Assembly: GCA_013816325.1 (NCBI GenBank)
Contig: JACDEP010000042.1
Span: 1 to 7,790, forward strand
DNA from: Methylotenera sp.
Lineage (GTDB): Bacteria > Pseudomonadota > Gammaproteobacteria > Burkholderiales > Methylophilaceae
DNA length: 7,790 bases
Reading direction: 5' to 3'
Of this stretch, positions 1 to 5,950 are shown in pieces. Every line of letters begins with the position of its first letter. Within the stretch, counting starts at the first letter, position 1. A program made the translations under genes and the position numbers. The notes under the pieces were generated by a model. That model saw only the letters and a list, made by a program, of their open reading frames with translations. It was not told where the DNA came from and did not search any database.

Positions 1-225
1 CTTTTGCGGCGTAACTTCTTTTGAATAGCGGCACAATAATTCGCCTAATGTTGTTGTTTCAGTTTCTGACCTACTTACAAATACACCCCTGTCAATTTCC
101 GACTCAATTAACCTAGCCCAAGTAGTGGCCTCACTATATGAGTTAAATGTTTTTGTTTGTTCTGGATAGCCCTTACGTTTGATTCTTACCTGCCAACCTG
201 TATTGCGCTTACGAAATGAGGCCAT
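1..225 (-). CDS. Site-specific tyrosine recombinase/integrase, N-terminal 75 residues (cut by window edge)
   Basis: The complement strand reads from ATG at 225-223 without a stop to the window edge. A good GGAGAG ribosome site (complement of 230-235) lies just upstream and supports this start. The product begins MASFRKRNTGWQVRIKRKGY and continues with an F-x-S-x-x-E-A-x-x-W-A-R-x-x-E-S-E-I-D-R-G pattern (residues 28-47). This is the N-terminal arm-binding domain seen in many proteobacterial phage-type integrases. Residues 58-70 (TTLGELLCRYSKE) begin the SAM-like core-binding domain. The catalytic domain with the Arg-His-Arg-Tyr residues lies beyond the left edge, so activity cannot be judged. 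Its place beside a damaged tRNA-His, reading into the element, is typical of an island integrase that recombines at that tRNA. The family call is firm; the element it belongs to is unknown. Confidence 0.9.
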   Translation of the reverse strand, partial: MASFRKRNTGWQVRIKRKGYPEQTKTFNSYSEATTWARLIESEIDRGVFVSRSETETTTLGELLCRYSKEVTPQK

Positions 226-238
226 AATTCTCTCCAAT

Positions 239-256
239 GTGGACACGCGGTGGACA
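239..256. repeat. Two GTGGACA direct repeats, 11-base period
   Basis: GTGGACA occurs at 239-245 and again at 250-256, one helical turn apart, so both copies face the same side of the DNA. They lie 14 bases upstream of the integrase start, between that gene and the tRNA attachment region. They could be integrase arm-type sites, or an operator for an excisionase or repressor controlling the integrase. The sequence alone does not choose between these. Confidence 0.5.
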
Positions 257-321
257 AGGGAGGTTTTAATTACGTACTTTATGCAGTTTATTATTCGTAA
301 GTTATTGAATTAAATGTATAT

Positions 322-397
322 GTTTTTGTAGCTCAGTTGGTAGAGTCCAGGATTGTGATTCCTGTTGTCGTGGGTTCGAGCCCCATCAGCCACCCCA
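322..397 (+). tRNA. tRNA-His (GTG), 5' acceptor strand degraded; probable displaced attachment-site copy
   Basis: Bases 329-397 fit tRNA-His closely: D arm, anticodon stem CAGGA/TCCTG (348-352 and 360-364) around loop TTGTGAT with anticodon GTG at 355-357, T arm 370-386, 3' acceptor strand 387-393, discriminator C394 and encoded CCA 395-397. The 5' acceptor strand (322-328) is GTTTTTG where the 3' strand calls for GTGGCTG. This leaves two U-C mismatches and one U-G pair. Base 321 is T, not the G-1 that histidyl-tRNA synthetase normally needs. The break in similarity at the 5' end, next to an integrase, is expected for the tRNA 3' part duplicated by integration. It is unlikely to be a working tRNA. 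A mutated but transcribed tRNA cannot be fully excluded. Confidence 0.75.
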
Positions 398-413
398 TCT
401 CTTCTAGACTTCA

Positions 414-442
414 TTGCACCCAAACATTTAGTTTATTATAGA
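414..442 (+). promoter_or_regulatory. Possible sigma-70 promoter for the DUF4124 gene
   Basis: TTGCAC (414-419) and TATAGA (437-442) are separated by 17 bases, about 55 bases upstream of the 498 start. Both hexamers are imperfect (3/6 and 4/6). The correct spacing and AT-rich context make it the best candidate here, but the support is weak. Confidence 0.3.
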
Positions 443-463
443 ACTTACATATCAATCGTGATG

Positions 464-489
464 CCTAATTTTTGTATACCAAAGTTAGG
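464..489 (+). promoter_or_regulatory. Hairpin covering the ribosome site of the DUF4124 gene
   Basis: CCTAATTTTTG (464-474) can pair with CCAAAGTTAGG (479-489) across a TATA loop. There are nine Watson-Crick pairs, one U-G pair and one mismatch. The right arm ends in the AGG that is the only Shine-Dalgarno-like sequence before the ATG at 498, so a folded RNA would hide it. As DNA the same symmetry could be an operator. No U-run follows, so it is not a terminator. Confidence 0.35.
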
Positions 490-497
490 TAACACCC

Positions 498-959
498 ATG
501 AAACTTACGATTGCTTTCTCCCTATTGTTCTTTTTTACGCATGCGTATGGAGAAGTATTCGTGTGCAAAGACGATAACAAAACTATCTATCAAGATAAGC
601 AATGCGAAAATATTACTATTCGCAAATTAGACATTCTGCCTCCACCTACCCCTGAAGAACGAGCCCAGGCTGAAGAGCGGCTTCAAAGAATCACAGAGCA
701 ATCTCGGCAAAGAAGTACTGCAGTAGAAGTAGAGCGCCAACAACAAGAAAAAAATGATATTGAGCTTGAGAAAATAGGTATTGAGCGCCGTAAACTTGAA
801 CTGTTAGAAAAGCAGGCTGCTGCTGAACAGCCTGTAACAAGGGTGTATGTAAAACCTGGTTATAGAAGATTGCATAAGAAGCACAATACCGGAGATGGAC
901 ATACTCCACATGTGCCTAATAGTCGAAAGGCTAGCGAAGTAACTTTAACCACGAAATAG
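498..959 (+). CDS. Secreted DUF4124-type protein with coiled-coil region, function unknown
   Basis: This is a 153-residue protein with a Sec-type signal peptide (residues 1-18, hydrophobic core IAFSLLFFF, cleavage probably after AYG). Residues 19-38 follow the DUF4124 pattern: an aromatic/valine strand, V-C-K-D-x-x-x-x-T-I-Y-Q-D-K-x-C, with two cysteines at 23 and 36 that could form a disulfide. Residues about 50-112 are rich in E, Q, R and K and predict a long helix or coiled coil. The tail is basic (K/R/H-rich). DUF4124 proteins are common in Beta- and Gammaproteobacteria and are thought to be periplasmic; their role is unknown. The start is supported by a weak AGG at 487-489. It is the first host gene after the island border and reads in the same direction as the pilus cluster, but a 156-base gap separates them, so membership in that cluster is unproven. 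Confidence 0.8.
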   Translation: MKLTIAFSLLFFFTHAYGEVFVCKDDNKTIYQDKQCENITIRKLDILPPPTPEERAQAEERLQRITEQSRQRSTAVEVERQQQEKNDIELEKIGIERRKLELLEKQAAAEQPVTRVYVKPGYRRLHKKHNTGDGHTPHVPNSRKASEVTLTTK

Positions 960-984
960 AAAAATTTAATCTAAACAAGTGCCA

Positions 985-1000
985 AGGCAAGTTCAGTGCT
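985..1000 (+). promoter_or_regulatory. Candidate sigma-54 (-24/-12) promoter
   Basis: AGGCAAGTTCAGTGCT has GG (986-987) and GC (998-999) with the required 10 bases between them. It matches 9 of 12 defined positions of the TGGCACG-N4-TTGCW consensus. Transcription would start near 1011, giving a leader of about 105 bases before the response regulator gene. The downstream gene is itself a sigma-54 activator, so autoregulation is possible. This is a single hand-made match and could be chance. Confidence 0.3.
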
Positions 1001-1058
1001 AGCCTATTTACCTATATCTCTTCAATTCCCAACTCATCTTCAAAATAATTGATACTCC

Positions 1059-1073
1059 TAGCCTTTAAGGCTA
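1059..1073. promoter_or_regulatory. Dyad TAGCCTT-T-AAGGCTA upstream of the response regulator gene
   Basis: Perfect 7-base arms around a single central T form an operator-like palindrome 43 bases before the ATG at 1116. No T-run follows, so an intrinsic terminator is unlikely. It could bind a dimeric regulator, possibly the activator encoded just downstream. The role is inferred from symmetry and position only. Confidence 0.35.
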
Positions 1074-1115
1074 TAGTAATATCGGTTCATAAGTTTCTAA
1101 TAAAAGGTATTGTTG

Positions 1116-2540
1116 ATGGCAACACTCCGTCCGGTGTTAATGATTGTTGATGATGATCCACTTATCACTGATACCTTGCATTTCGTACTAAGTAAATATT
1201 TTGAAGTATGTGTTGCTGAATCCCACATACAATTACAAAGTTTACTGCGTCAATTAGATACTCTACCTGCACTAGCATTGGTTGATTTAGGATTACCACC
1301 TACACCACATACTCCAGAAGAGGGCTTCAAGGTCATTACTGAATTGCTCGCTCATTCGCCTACTATAAAAATCCATGTACTGTCCGGACAAAGCGATGAT
1401 ATCAATGTAAAACGGGCAATGAGCTTGGGAGCAGTGGATTTTATAGCTAAGCCCTGTAATGTAGACAAACTCAAGGATGTATTGCTCAATGCATTAAAAG
1501 TGCAGAATGTTGAGCTGAATGAAGTCAATGTCGAACAAGAAAACGGTGGTCTGTTAGGCGATAGCCTACCAATGCAAACGCTGCGCATGCAGATTAACCA
1601 GTTTGCTGACTCACCCTTTCCCGTATTGATTGAAGGCGAATCCGGTAGCGGTAAGGAATTGGTGGCAGGTAGTTTTCACTATGCTAGTAAACGTATGCTA
1701 CATCCATTTTTATCGGTCAATTGTGCTGCAATATCTCCTTTATTAGCAGAGTCCATCTTATTTGGACATGCAAAAGGCGCTTTTACTGGCGCTGCCATGG
1801 CACATGCAGGCTACTTTGAAGACGCCGGTGAAGGTACGCTGTTCCTTGATGAAATCGGTGAATTGCCTATAGAGTTGCAGGCCAAGCTATTACGCGTGCT
1901 TGAAAATGGTGAGTATCAACGCATAGGCGAAACTCAAACCCGTATCAGCAAAGCTCGCATTGTTGCAGCTACTAACCGCGATTTGCGGGCAGAAGTGCGT
2001 GCAGGCAAATTCAGATCAGATTTATATCATAGGCTAAGTGTGTTCACGGTAAAGGTACCCCCTTTGCGTGAACTTAATAATGACAAGCATTTATTGCGTG
2101 ACTACTTCACAAAGTTTTATTCCGAGCAGATAGGGCAAACCCCCTTTGCATTGGATGCCGCTGCACAAACAAGCTGGTTGGATTACCATTTTCCTGGCAA
2201 TGTCCGGGAGTTAAGAAACATCGTGATTCGCCTCATCGCTAAATACGCTGGCAAAACACTAAACGAAAACCAATTGATTGCGGAGTTCGATTTAACGGAG
2301 CCTTTGGAAAGCGACGAGCCAACCAATTTGAGTAATGAAGCTGGCATGATGGCGCAAGCCCAGCGCCATTTGCAACGCCAAGCTAATGTGAGTTTGGATG
2401 CGGTACTTAAAACTTGGGAACGCGCTTACATTGGCGCGGCCATGAAAATGACCCATGGTAATTTAAGCCAAGCAGCGAAATTACTCAATGTGAACCGAAC
2501 TACGCTGTATAGCCGCATGAGTACACAACAAGAAGACTAA
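1116..2540 (+). CDS. Sigma-54-dependent response regulator (NtrC class, PrsR-like)
   Basis: This is a 474-residue three-domain regulator. The receiver domain (1-125) has acidic residues D12-D14, phosphoacceptor D57 in VDLGLPP, switch S90 and K112. The AAA+ domain (about 147-390) has Walker A GESGSGKE (174-181), the sigma-54 contact loop GAFTGA (221-226), Walker B LFLDE (242-246), arginine fingers R300 and R306, and GNVREL (361-366). The C-terminal Fis-type helix-turn-helix spans about 430-470. It should drive open-complex formation by sigma-54 RNA polymerase after phosphorylation. The DLGLPP-x(8)-EGF stretch of the receiver resembles PrsR regulators of PEP-CTERM exopolysaccharide loci. ATG 1116 is chosen because AAGG at 1104-1107 sits 8 bases before it; the in-frame TTGs at 1110 and 1113 are too close to that site. 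No histidine kinase is present in the window. It lies 29 bases upstream of mshM and so probably controls the pilus cluster, which is an inference. Confidence 0.92.
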   Translation: MATLRPVLMIVDDDPLITDTLHFVLSKYFEVCVAESHIQLQSLLRQLDTLPALALVDLGLPPTPHTPEEGFKVITELLAHSPTIKIHVLSGQSDDINVKRAMSLGAVDFIAKPCNVDKLKDVLLNALKVQNVELNEVNVEQENGGLLGDSLPMQTLRMQINQFADSPFPVLIEGESGSGKELVAGSFHYASKRMLHPFLSVNCAAISPLLAESILFGHAKGAFTGAAMAHAGYFEDAGEGTLFLDEIGELPIELQAKLLRVLENGEYQRIGETQTRISKARIVAATNRDLRAEVRAGKFRSDLYHRLSVFTVKVPPLRELNNDKHLLRDYFTKFYSEQIGQTPFALDAAAQTSWLDYHFPGNVRELRNIVIRLIAKYAGKTLNENQLIAEFDLTEPLESDEPTNLSNEAGMMAQAQRHLQRQANVSLDAVLKTWERAYIGAAMKMTHGNLSQAAKLLNVNRTTLYSRMSTQQED

Positions 2541-2543
2541 ATC

Positions 2544-2556
2544 GTTGTAACACAAC
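2544..2556. repeat. Short inverted repeat before mshM
   Basis: GTTGT and ACAAC flank AAC directly before the AAGGGG ribosome site (2557-2562) of mshM. The right arm also belongs to a 10-base direct repeat, ACACAACAAG, at 2523-2532 and 2550-2559. The hairpin is small and may mean nothing; it could slightly affect mshM translation. Confidence 0.25.
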
Positions 2557-2569
2557 AAGGGGATAAACA

Positions 2570-3958
2570 TTGTATTACCCGCATTTTGGCTTAAAAGAAC
2601 CCCCCTTTAAAATCACTCCTAATACGGATTTTTTCTTTTCCGGCGGCAATCGCGGTGCAGTGCTAGATGCGCTGGTATACGCTATTACCAATGGGGAAGG
2701 CATTATCAAGGTAGTGGGTGAGGTCGGGAGCGGCAAAACCATGTTATGCCGTATGTTACAAACCATCTTGCCCTCAAAAATAGAAAGCATCTATCTGGCT
2801 AATCCCAGCGTGGCGCCAGAGGACGTTCTGCATGCAATCGCTTTTGAACTCCAACTTAAACTCCCAAAAAATGCAGACCGCCTGAAGGTCATGCAGTTAC
2901 TGCAAGCGCATTTGTTGGCGCGCCATGCAGAAGGCCGCCAAGTAGTGATTTTTGTAGAAGAAGCTCAAGGCATGCCACTCGCTACATTAGAGGAGATACG
3001 ACTGTTATCCAATCTGGAGACTAAACAGGACAAGTTATTGCAAATCGTCTTGTTCGGACAACCTGAATTGGATGTGAATCTAAATCAAACCCATATCCGT
3101 CAGTTGCGAGAGCGTATCACTCATGGTTTTGATTTGGGGCCTTTGCAAACCAAAGATGTAGGCGATTATCTGATATTCCGTTTACGAGCAGCCGGTTACC
3201 ATGGACCGCATTTGTTTTCTGACGCAGCTATTAAGAAATTATCCAAAGCCGCTGAAGGGCTGGTGCGCCGGGTGAATATTCTGGCAGATAAAGCCTTGTT
3301 AGCTGCTTTCGCAGATAACGTTTATTTAGTCAAGCCCAAACATGTAAAAGCGGCAATCCACGATAGTGAGTTTGGCGCAAAGCCTATTGATTATAAAAAC
3401 CTTCTATTATGGGCTACGATTGCGATTCTATTTTCAATCGCAGTATTCGCGACTTTCTTTGCTTTGAAACCGCATGGTAATGGTCAATCAAACAAGGCAA
3501 TAGTGGCATCGCTAGGAGTTAAGCAGGCGGTTAAGCTGTCTGCTGTAACTCCAGAAAAGATAAATAAGTCAACTAATATTAAGCCTCTTGAAGTCCCTGC
3601 TAAGTCTGAAGAATCTTTGGTTGCAAAGCGTTTGGAATACAGCAAAAATTGGCTATTTAGCGGCCAGCCCAATACCATAACCTTGCAAATTAAATCTTTG
3701 CCGACGAGTAACCCAGCGCAAGAGGCACAACTACAAACTGAACTAGAAAAAATTGCTCAGCAATTGGAAGTCGATAATCTCTATCTATATCGCAAAAACC
3801 AAAATGGTGAAATGTTTACGGTGATTTTATATGGTGCATTTGGTCAACGTAACGAAGCTTTAGATGCCCTGAGCAAATTGCCTAGTCAAATTCAAAGTAA
3901 TCATCCCTATTTGCGAACTATCGGAGGTATTAATAAAGACATTCATCAAACGCAGTAA
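2570..3958 (+). CDS. mshM: MshM, ExeA/GspA-like AAA ATPase of the MSHA pilus, with SPOR-like C-terminal domain
   Basis: The start is TTG at 2570, supported by AAGGGG at 2557-2562 and by the family N-terminus (MYYPHFGLKEPPFKITPNT). Residues 1-270 form an ExeA-type AAA ATPase with Walker A GEVGSGKT (50-57) and Walker B VIFVEEAQ (126-133), which has Glu130 in place of the commoner Asp; FGQPEL (162-167) follows. A single transmembrane helix lies at about 277-299, leaving the ATPase in the cytoplasm. Residues 300-365 are a low-complexity linker. Residues about 368-455 look like a SPOR fold (strand TLQIKSL, helix, strand FTVILYGAF, helix, final strand), which in other proteins binds denuded peptidoglycan. 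Vibrio-type MshM is about 280 residues, so this protein is far longer. ExeA homologues help secretins through the cell wall, so the tail may anchor MshM to peptidoglycan beside MshL. The ATPase call is firm; the SPOR call is by pattern only. Confidence 0.85.
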   Translation: MYYPHFGLKEPPFKITPNTDFFFSGGNRGAVLDALVYAITNGEGIIKVVGEVGSGKTMLCRMLQTILPSKIESIYLANPSVAPEDVLHAIAFELQLKLPKNADRLKVMQLLQAHLLARHAEGRQVVIFVEEAQGMPLATLEEIRLLSNLETKQDKLLQIVLFGQPELDVNLNQTHIRQLRERITHGFDLGPLQTKDVGDYLIFRLRAAGYHGPHLFSDAAIKKLSKAAEGLVRRVNILADKALLAAFADNVYLVKPKHVKAAIHDSEFGAKPIDYKNLLLWATIAILFSIAVFATFFALKPHGNGQSNKAIVASLGVKQAVKLSAVTPEKINKSTNIKPLEVPAKSEESLVAKRLEYSKNWLFSGQPNTITLQIKSLPTSNPAQEAQLQTELEKIAQQLEVDNLYLYRKNQNGEMFTVILYGAFGQRNEALDALSKLPSQIQSNHPYLRTIGGINKDIHQTQ

Positions 3959-3963
3959 AAATC

Positions 3964-4060
3964 AAGTGTAACTTATTGTTGTAATTTATTTTTTTGCTAC
4001 GCAAATGGATATTTCTTGCGTTTTCTGCCATAGTATGGAAAATATGTAAAAAAGTGTAAC
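3964..4060. repeat. AAGTGTAAC direct repeats in the mshM-mshL spacer
   Basis: AAGTGTAAC occurs at 3964-3972 and 4052-4060, near both ends of the spacer between mshM and mshL. Between them are a T-run (3988-3995), the small inverted repeat TTTGC-TAC-GCAAA (3993-4005), and ATGGATATTTCTTGCG, which resembles a sigma-54 site but is one base short. The spacer is long for this tight cluster, so an internal promoter or control site is plausible. None can be assigned firmly. Confidence 0.35.
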
Positions 4061-4072
4061 AAAGCGATTGGC

Positions 4073-4077
4073 GGGAG
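4073..4077 (+). promoter_or_regulatory. Ribosome binding site deciding the mshL start
   Basis: GGGAG sits 8 bases before TTG 4086, 2 bases before GTG 4080, and downstream of TTG 4068. Only the 4086 start has normal spacing. It also gives the short charged n-region (INNKR) expected before a lipoprotein signal helix. Confidence 0.6.
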
Positions 4078-4085
4078 TAGTGAGC

Positions 4086-5942
4086 TTGATAAACAACAAA
4101 AGAATATTAGTATTGGTTTGCGTAGCCGTTACTCTAAGTATTTCAGCATGTGCACACAAACCTAGAGTACAACAACCGTCAAACGGCCATATTGACGGTC
4201 AAGTTGGTGTACCTATTTCTACTAATGGTAAGCCCGTAAATAAACCTGTCGTCTTAGCGGATATTCCTAAACCAGTTATTAATAACTCCTATTTACCACC
4301 CCCCAAAGCTCGGGCCAAAGAACAAACATATAGTATTGTAGTTTACGATACACCGGTTAAGGAGGTGTTATTTGCTATTGCGCGGGATAGCAAGCTCAAT
4401 GTGGATATTCATCCGGGCATTCAAGGTCGTGTTACTTTGAATGCAGTAGACCAAACACTGCCAGCTATTCTAGAACGACTTTCTAAACAAGTGGATTTAA
4501 CTTACACAATTCATAATAACGTGCTGACAATCACACCGGACCAACCGGTATTGCGAAATTATAAGGTTGACTATGTAAACATTTCACGGGACACACTGGG
4601 TTCTATTGGTGCGGCTGCTGAAATTACCACCACCGGGAGGGCAGCTGCGGCTGGGGCGCAGTCTGGCGGTGCTGCAGGCTCTGGAGGTGGTTTGAGTTCA
4701 AATGGTTCAAGGACACAGGTATCTTCAGAATCCAAAAATCATTTTTGGGTTACCTTGATTCAAAATATTAAAGATATTCTGGCCGAAACGGATAAAGAAG
4801 TCATTGTGACCCGTATTGGTTCTACTCAAACTAGCAAAGCTAACACTAGTAATGCGGCTAATAATGTAACAAATCAAGCAGAGACAGATAGAGCAAATGA
4901 CGAAAGTCGTGAGCGGGCTAAATCAGAATATAAAACACTTTTTGCTGCGACGGTAATTGCAAATCCTGAGGCGGGCATTATAAGTGTAAGGGGCACTAAT
5001 AAACAGCACGAAAGGGTCCAAGAGTTTTTAGATAAAGTGCTAACAAGTGCGAATAGGCAGGTGCTGATTGAGGCTACAATTGTGGAAGTGGAGCTTAAAG
5101 ATAGCTATCAGGCAGGTATTGATTGGGCTCGCATAGGTAAAGGTTTAACCTTATCGCAGAGCTTGCAGCCGACAGTCACAGACCCTCTAACCCCAACCAC
5201 CTTATCTAGCTTTAAATTAGGATACACTTATACTGGTGCCGGCTTTCTTGCGGATATTACCAGTGCAATTACTTTACTGCAGCAGTTTGGAGATACCAAG
5301 GTACTATCAAGTCCAAAGCTAACGGTGTTAAATAATCAGACCGCGGTATTAAAGGTAGTGGATAATCTGGTTTATTTCACAATTGAAGCACAACAGTCTA
5401 CAGTTGGCGGCACAGTTGGCGGTACCTTAGCAACATTTACTACTACGCCACAGACCGTTCCTGTAGGTGTGGTAATGAGTGTTACTCCGCAAATTAATGA
5501 TTTGAAAACAGTAATGCTAAATGTGCGCCCTACAGTAACCCGGTTTGTTACCTCAGTACAGGATCCCAATCCGAATCTAGTTAGCAGAGATTCTACTGGG
5601 AAAATTACAGGGACAATCGTTTCAACTATCCCAGTTATTCAAACGCGTGAAATGGAATCGATATTACGGGTAAGCAGTGGTGATACGACAGTTTTAGGTG
5701 GGTTAATGCAGGATGATCTTAAAAAGAACACAGATGCTGTACCTGGTGTGTCTGAAGTTCCGGTCATAGGCAATGTCTTTAAAGCGCGTGCGCAATTGAA
5801 TAGAAAGTCTGAACTGGTTATTTTCCTTCGACCTACTGTTATTTCTAATGCGAGTCTCGAGAGCGACGAACTAGCGACTTATAAACAATATCTCCCCTCT
5901 GAACAATTAAAGCAAAAGCTAGAACCTGATGACGAAAGGTAA
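4086..5942 (+). CDS. mshL: MshL, outer-membrane secretin lipoprotein of the MSHA-type pilus
   Basis: With the TTG 4086 start the protein has 618 residues; GTG 4080 or TTG 4068 would add 2 or 6. A lipoprotein signal ends in LSISAC, with Cys22 as the lipidated residue. Residues about 82-156 form the secretin/TonB short N-terminal (STN) domain. A Gly/Ala/Ser-rich low-complexity stretch follows (about 184-208), then a periplasmic N-domain split by a polar linker (FWVTLIQNIKDIL, later FAATVIANPEAGIISVRG). The C-terminal secretin barrel (about 325-590) includes VLSSPKLTVLNNQTA, VPVGVVMSVTPQI and the signature around VPVIGNVF with SELVIFLRP. Secretins form 12-15-subunit outer-membrane pores, here for pilus exit. 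The protein is longer than Vibrio-type MshL, mainly through the linkers. It follows mshM and ends 8 bases before mshN. MshL is favoured over GspD, PilQ or BfpB-type secretins because of its neighbours. Confidence 0.88.
   Translation: MINNKRILVLVCVAVTLSISACAHKPRVQQPSNGHIDGQVGVPISTNGKPVNKPVVLADIPKPVINNSYLPPPKARAKEQTYSIVVYDTPVKEVLFAIARDSKLNVDIHPGIQGRVTLNAVDQTLPAILERLSKQVDLTYTIHNNVLTITPDQPVLRNYKVDYVNISRDTLGSIGAAAEITTTGRAAAAGAQSGGAAGSGGGLSSNGSRTQVSSESKNHFWVTLIQNIKDILAETDKEVIVTRIGSTQTSKANTSNAANNVTNQAETDRANDESRERAKSEYKTLFAATVIANPEAGIISVRGTNKQHERVQEFLDKVLTSANRQVLIEATIVEVELKDSYQAGIDWARIGKGLTLSQSLQPTVTDPLTPTTLSSFKLGYTYTGAGFLADITSAITLLQQFGDTKVLSSPKLTVLNNQTAVLKVVDNLVYFTIEAQQSTVGGTVGGTLATFTTTPQTVPVGVVMSVTPQINDLKTVMLNVRPTVTRFVTSVQDPNPNLVSRDSTGKITGTIVSTIPVIQTREMESILRVSSGDTTVLGGLMQDDLKKNTDAVPGVSEVPVIGNVFKARAQLNRKSELVIFLRPTVISNASLESDELATYKQYLPSEQLKQKLEPDDER
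5400..5423 (+). repeat. 12-base tandem duplication inside mshL
   Basis: ACAGTTGGCGGC at 5400-5411 is followed directly by ACAGTTGGCGGT, 11 of 12 bases identical. It encodes TVGGTVGG at about residues 439-446 of MshL, inside the secretin barrel region just before the conserved VPVGVVMSVTP strand. It looks like a recent in-frame duplication in a loop that, by secretin topology, may lie near the gate. Confidence 0.7.
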
Positions 5943-5950
5943 ACTTAACG

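Larger units (their letters stand above)
1..397. mobile_element. End of a genomic island integrated at tRNA-His
   Basis: An integrase gene reading away from a damaged tRNA-His copy is the usual layout of one end of a tRNA-integrated element. The element would extend left of the window and end near base 397. Sequence to the right (DUF4124 gene, msh cluster) would be host chromosome. The second attachment site and a complete tRNA-His should lie outside the window on the left. The exact recombination point inside the tRNA cannot be fixed from one end. The class of element (prophage, ICE or passive island) cannot be told from 225 bases of integrase. Confidence 0.6.

Noticed and set aside
365..577. 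70-codon plus-strand frame starting inside the tRNA-like sequence
   Set aside because: It begins in the anticodon/T arm, overlaps the DUF4124 gene in another frame, and has no ribosome site or recognisable protein features.
2523..2559. ACACAACAAG direct repeat before mshM
   Set aside because: One copy is coding sequence at the end of the regulator gene and the other carries the ribosome site; the A/C-rich 10-mer is probably coincidence.
3988..4005. T-run plus TTTGC-TAC-GCAAA as an intrinsic terminator after mshM
   Set aside because: The stem is only 5 pairs, and the T-run comes before rather than after it on the plus strand, with no useful arrangement on the other strand.
4006..4020. Sigma-54-like TGG...TTGC pair upstream of mshL
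   Set aside because: GG and GC are separated by 9 bases instead of the nearly invariant 10, so it is noted only as part of the spacer.
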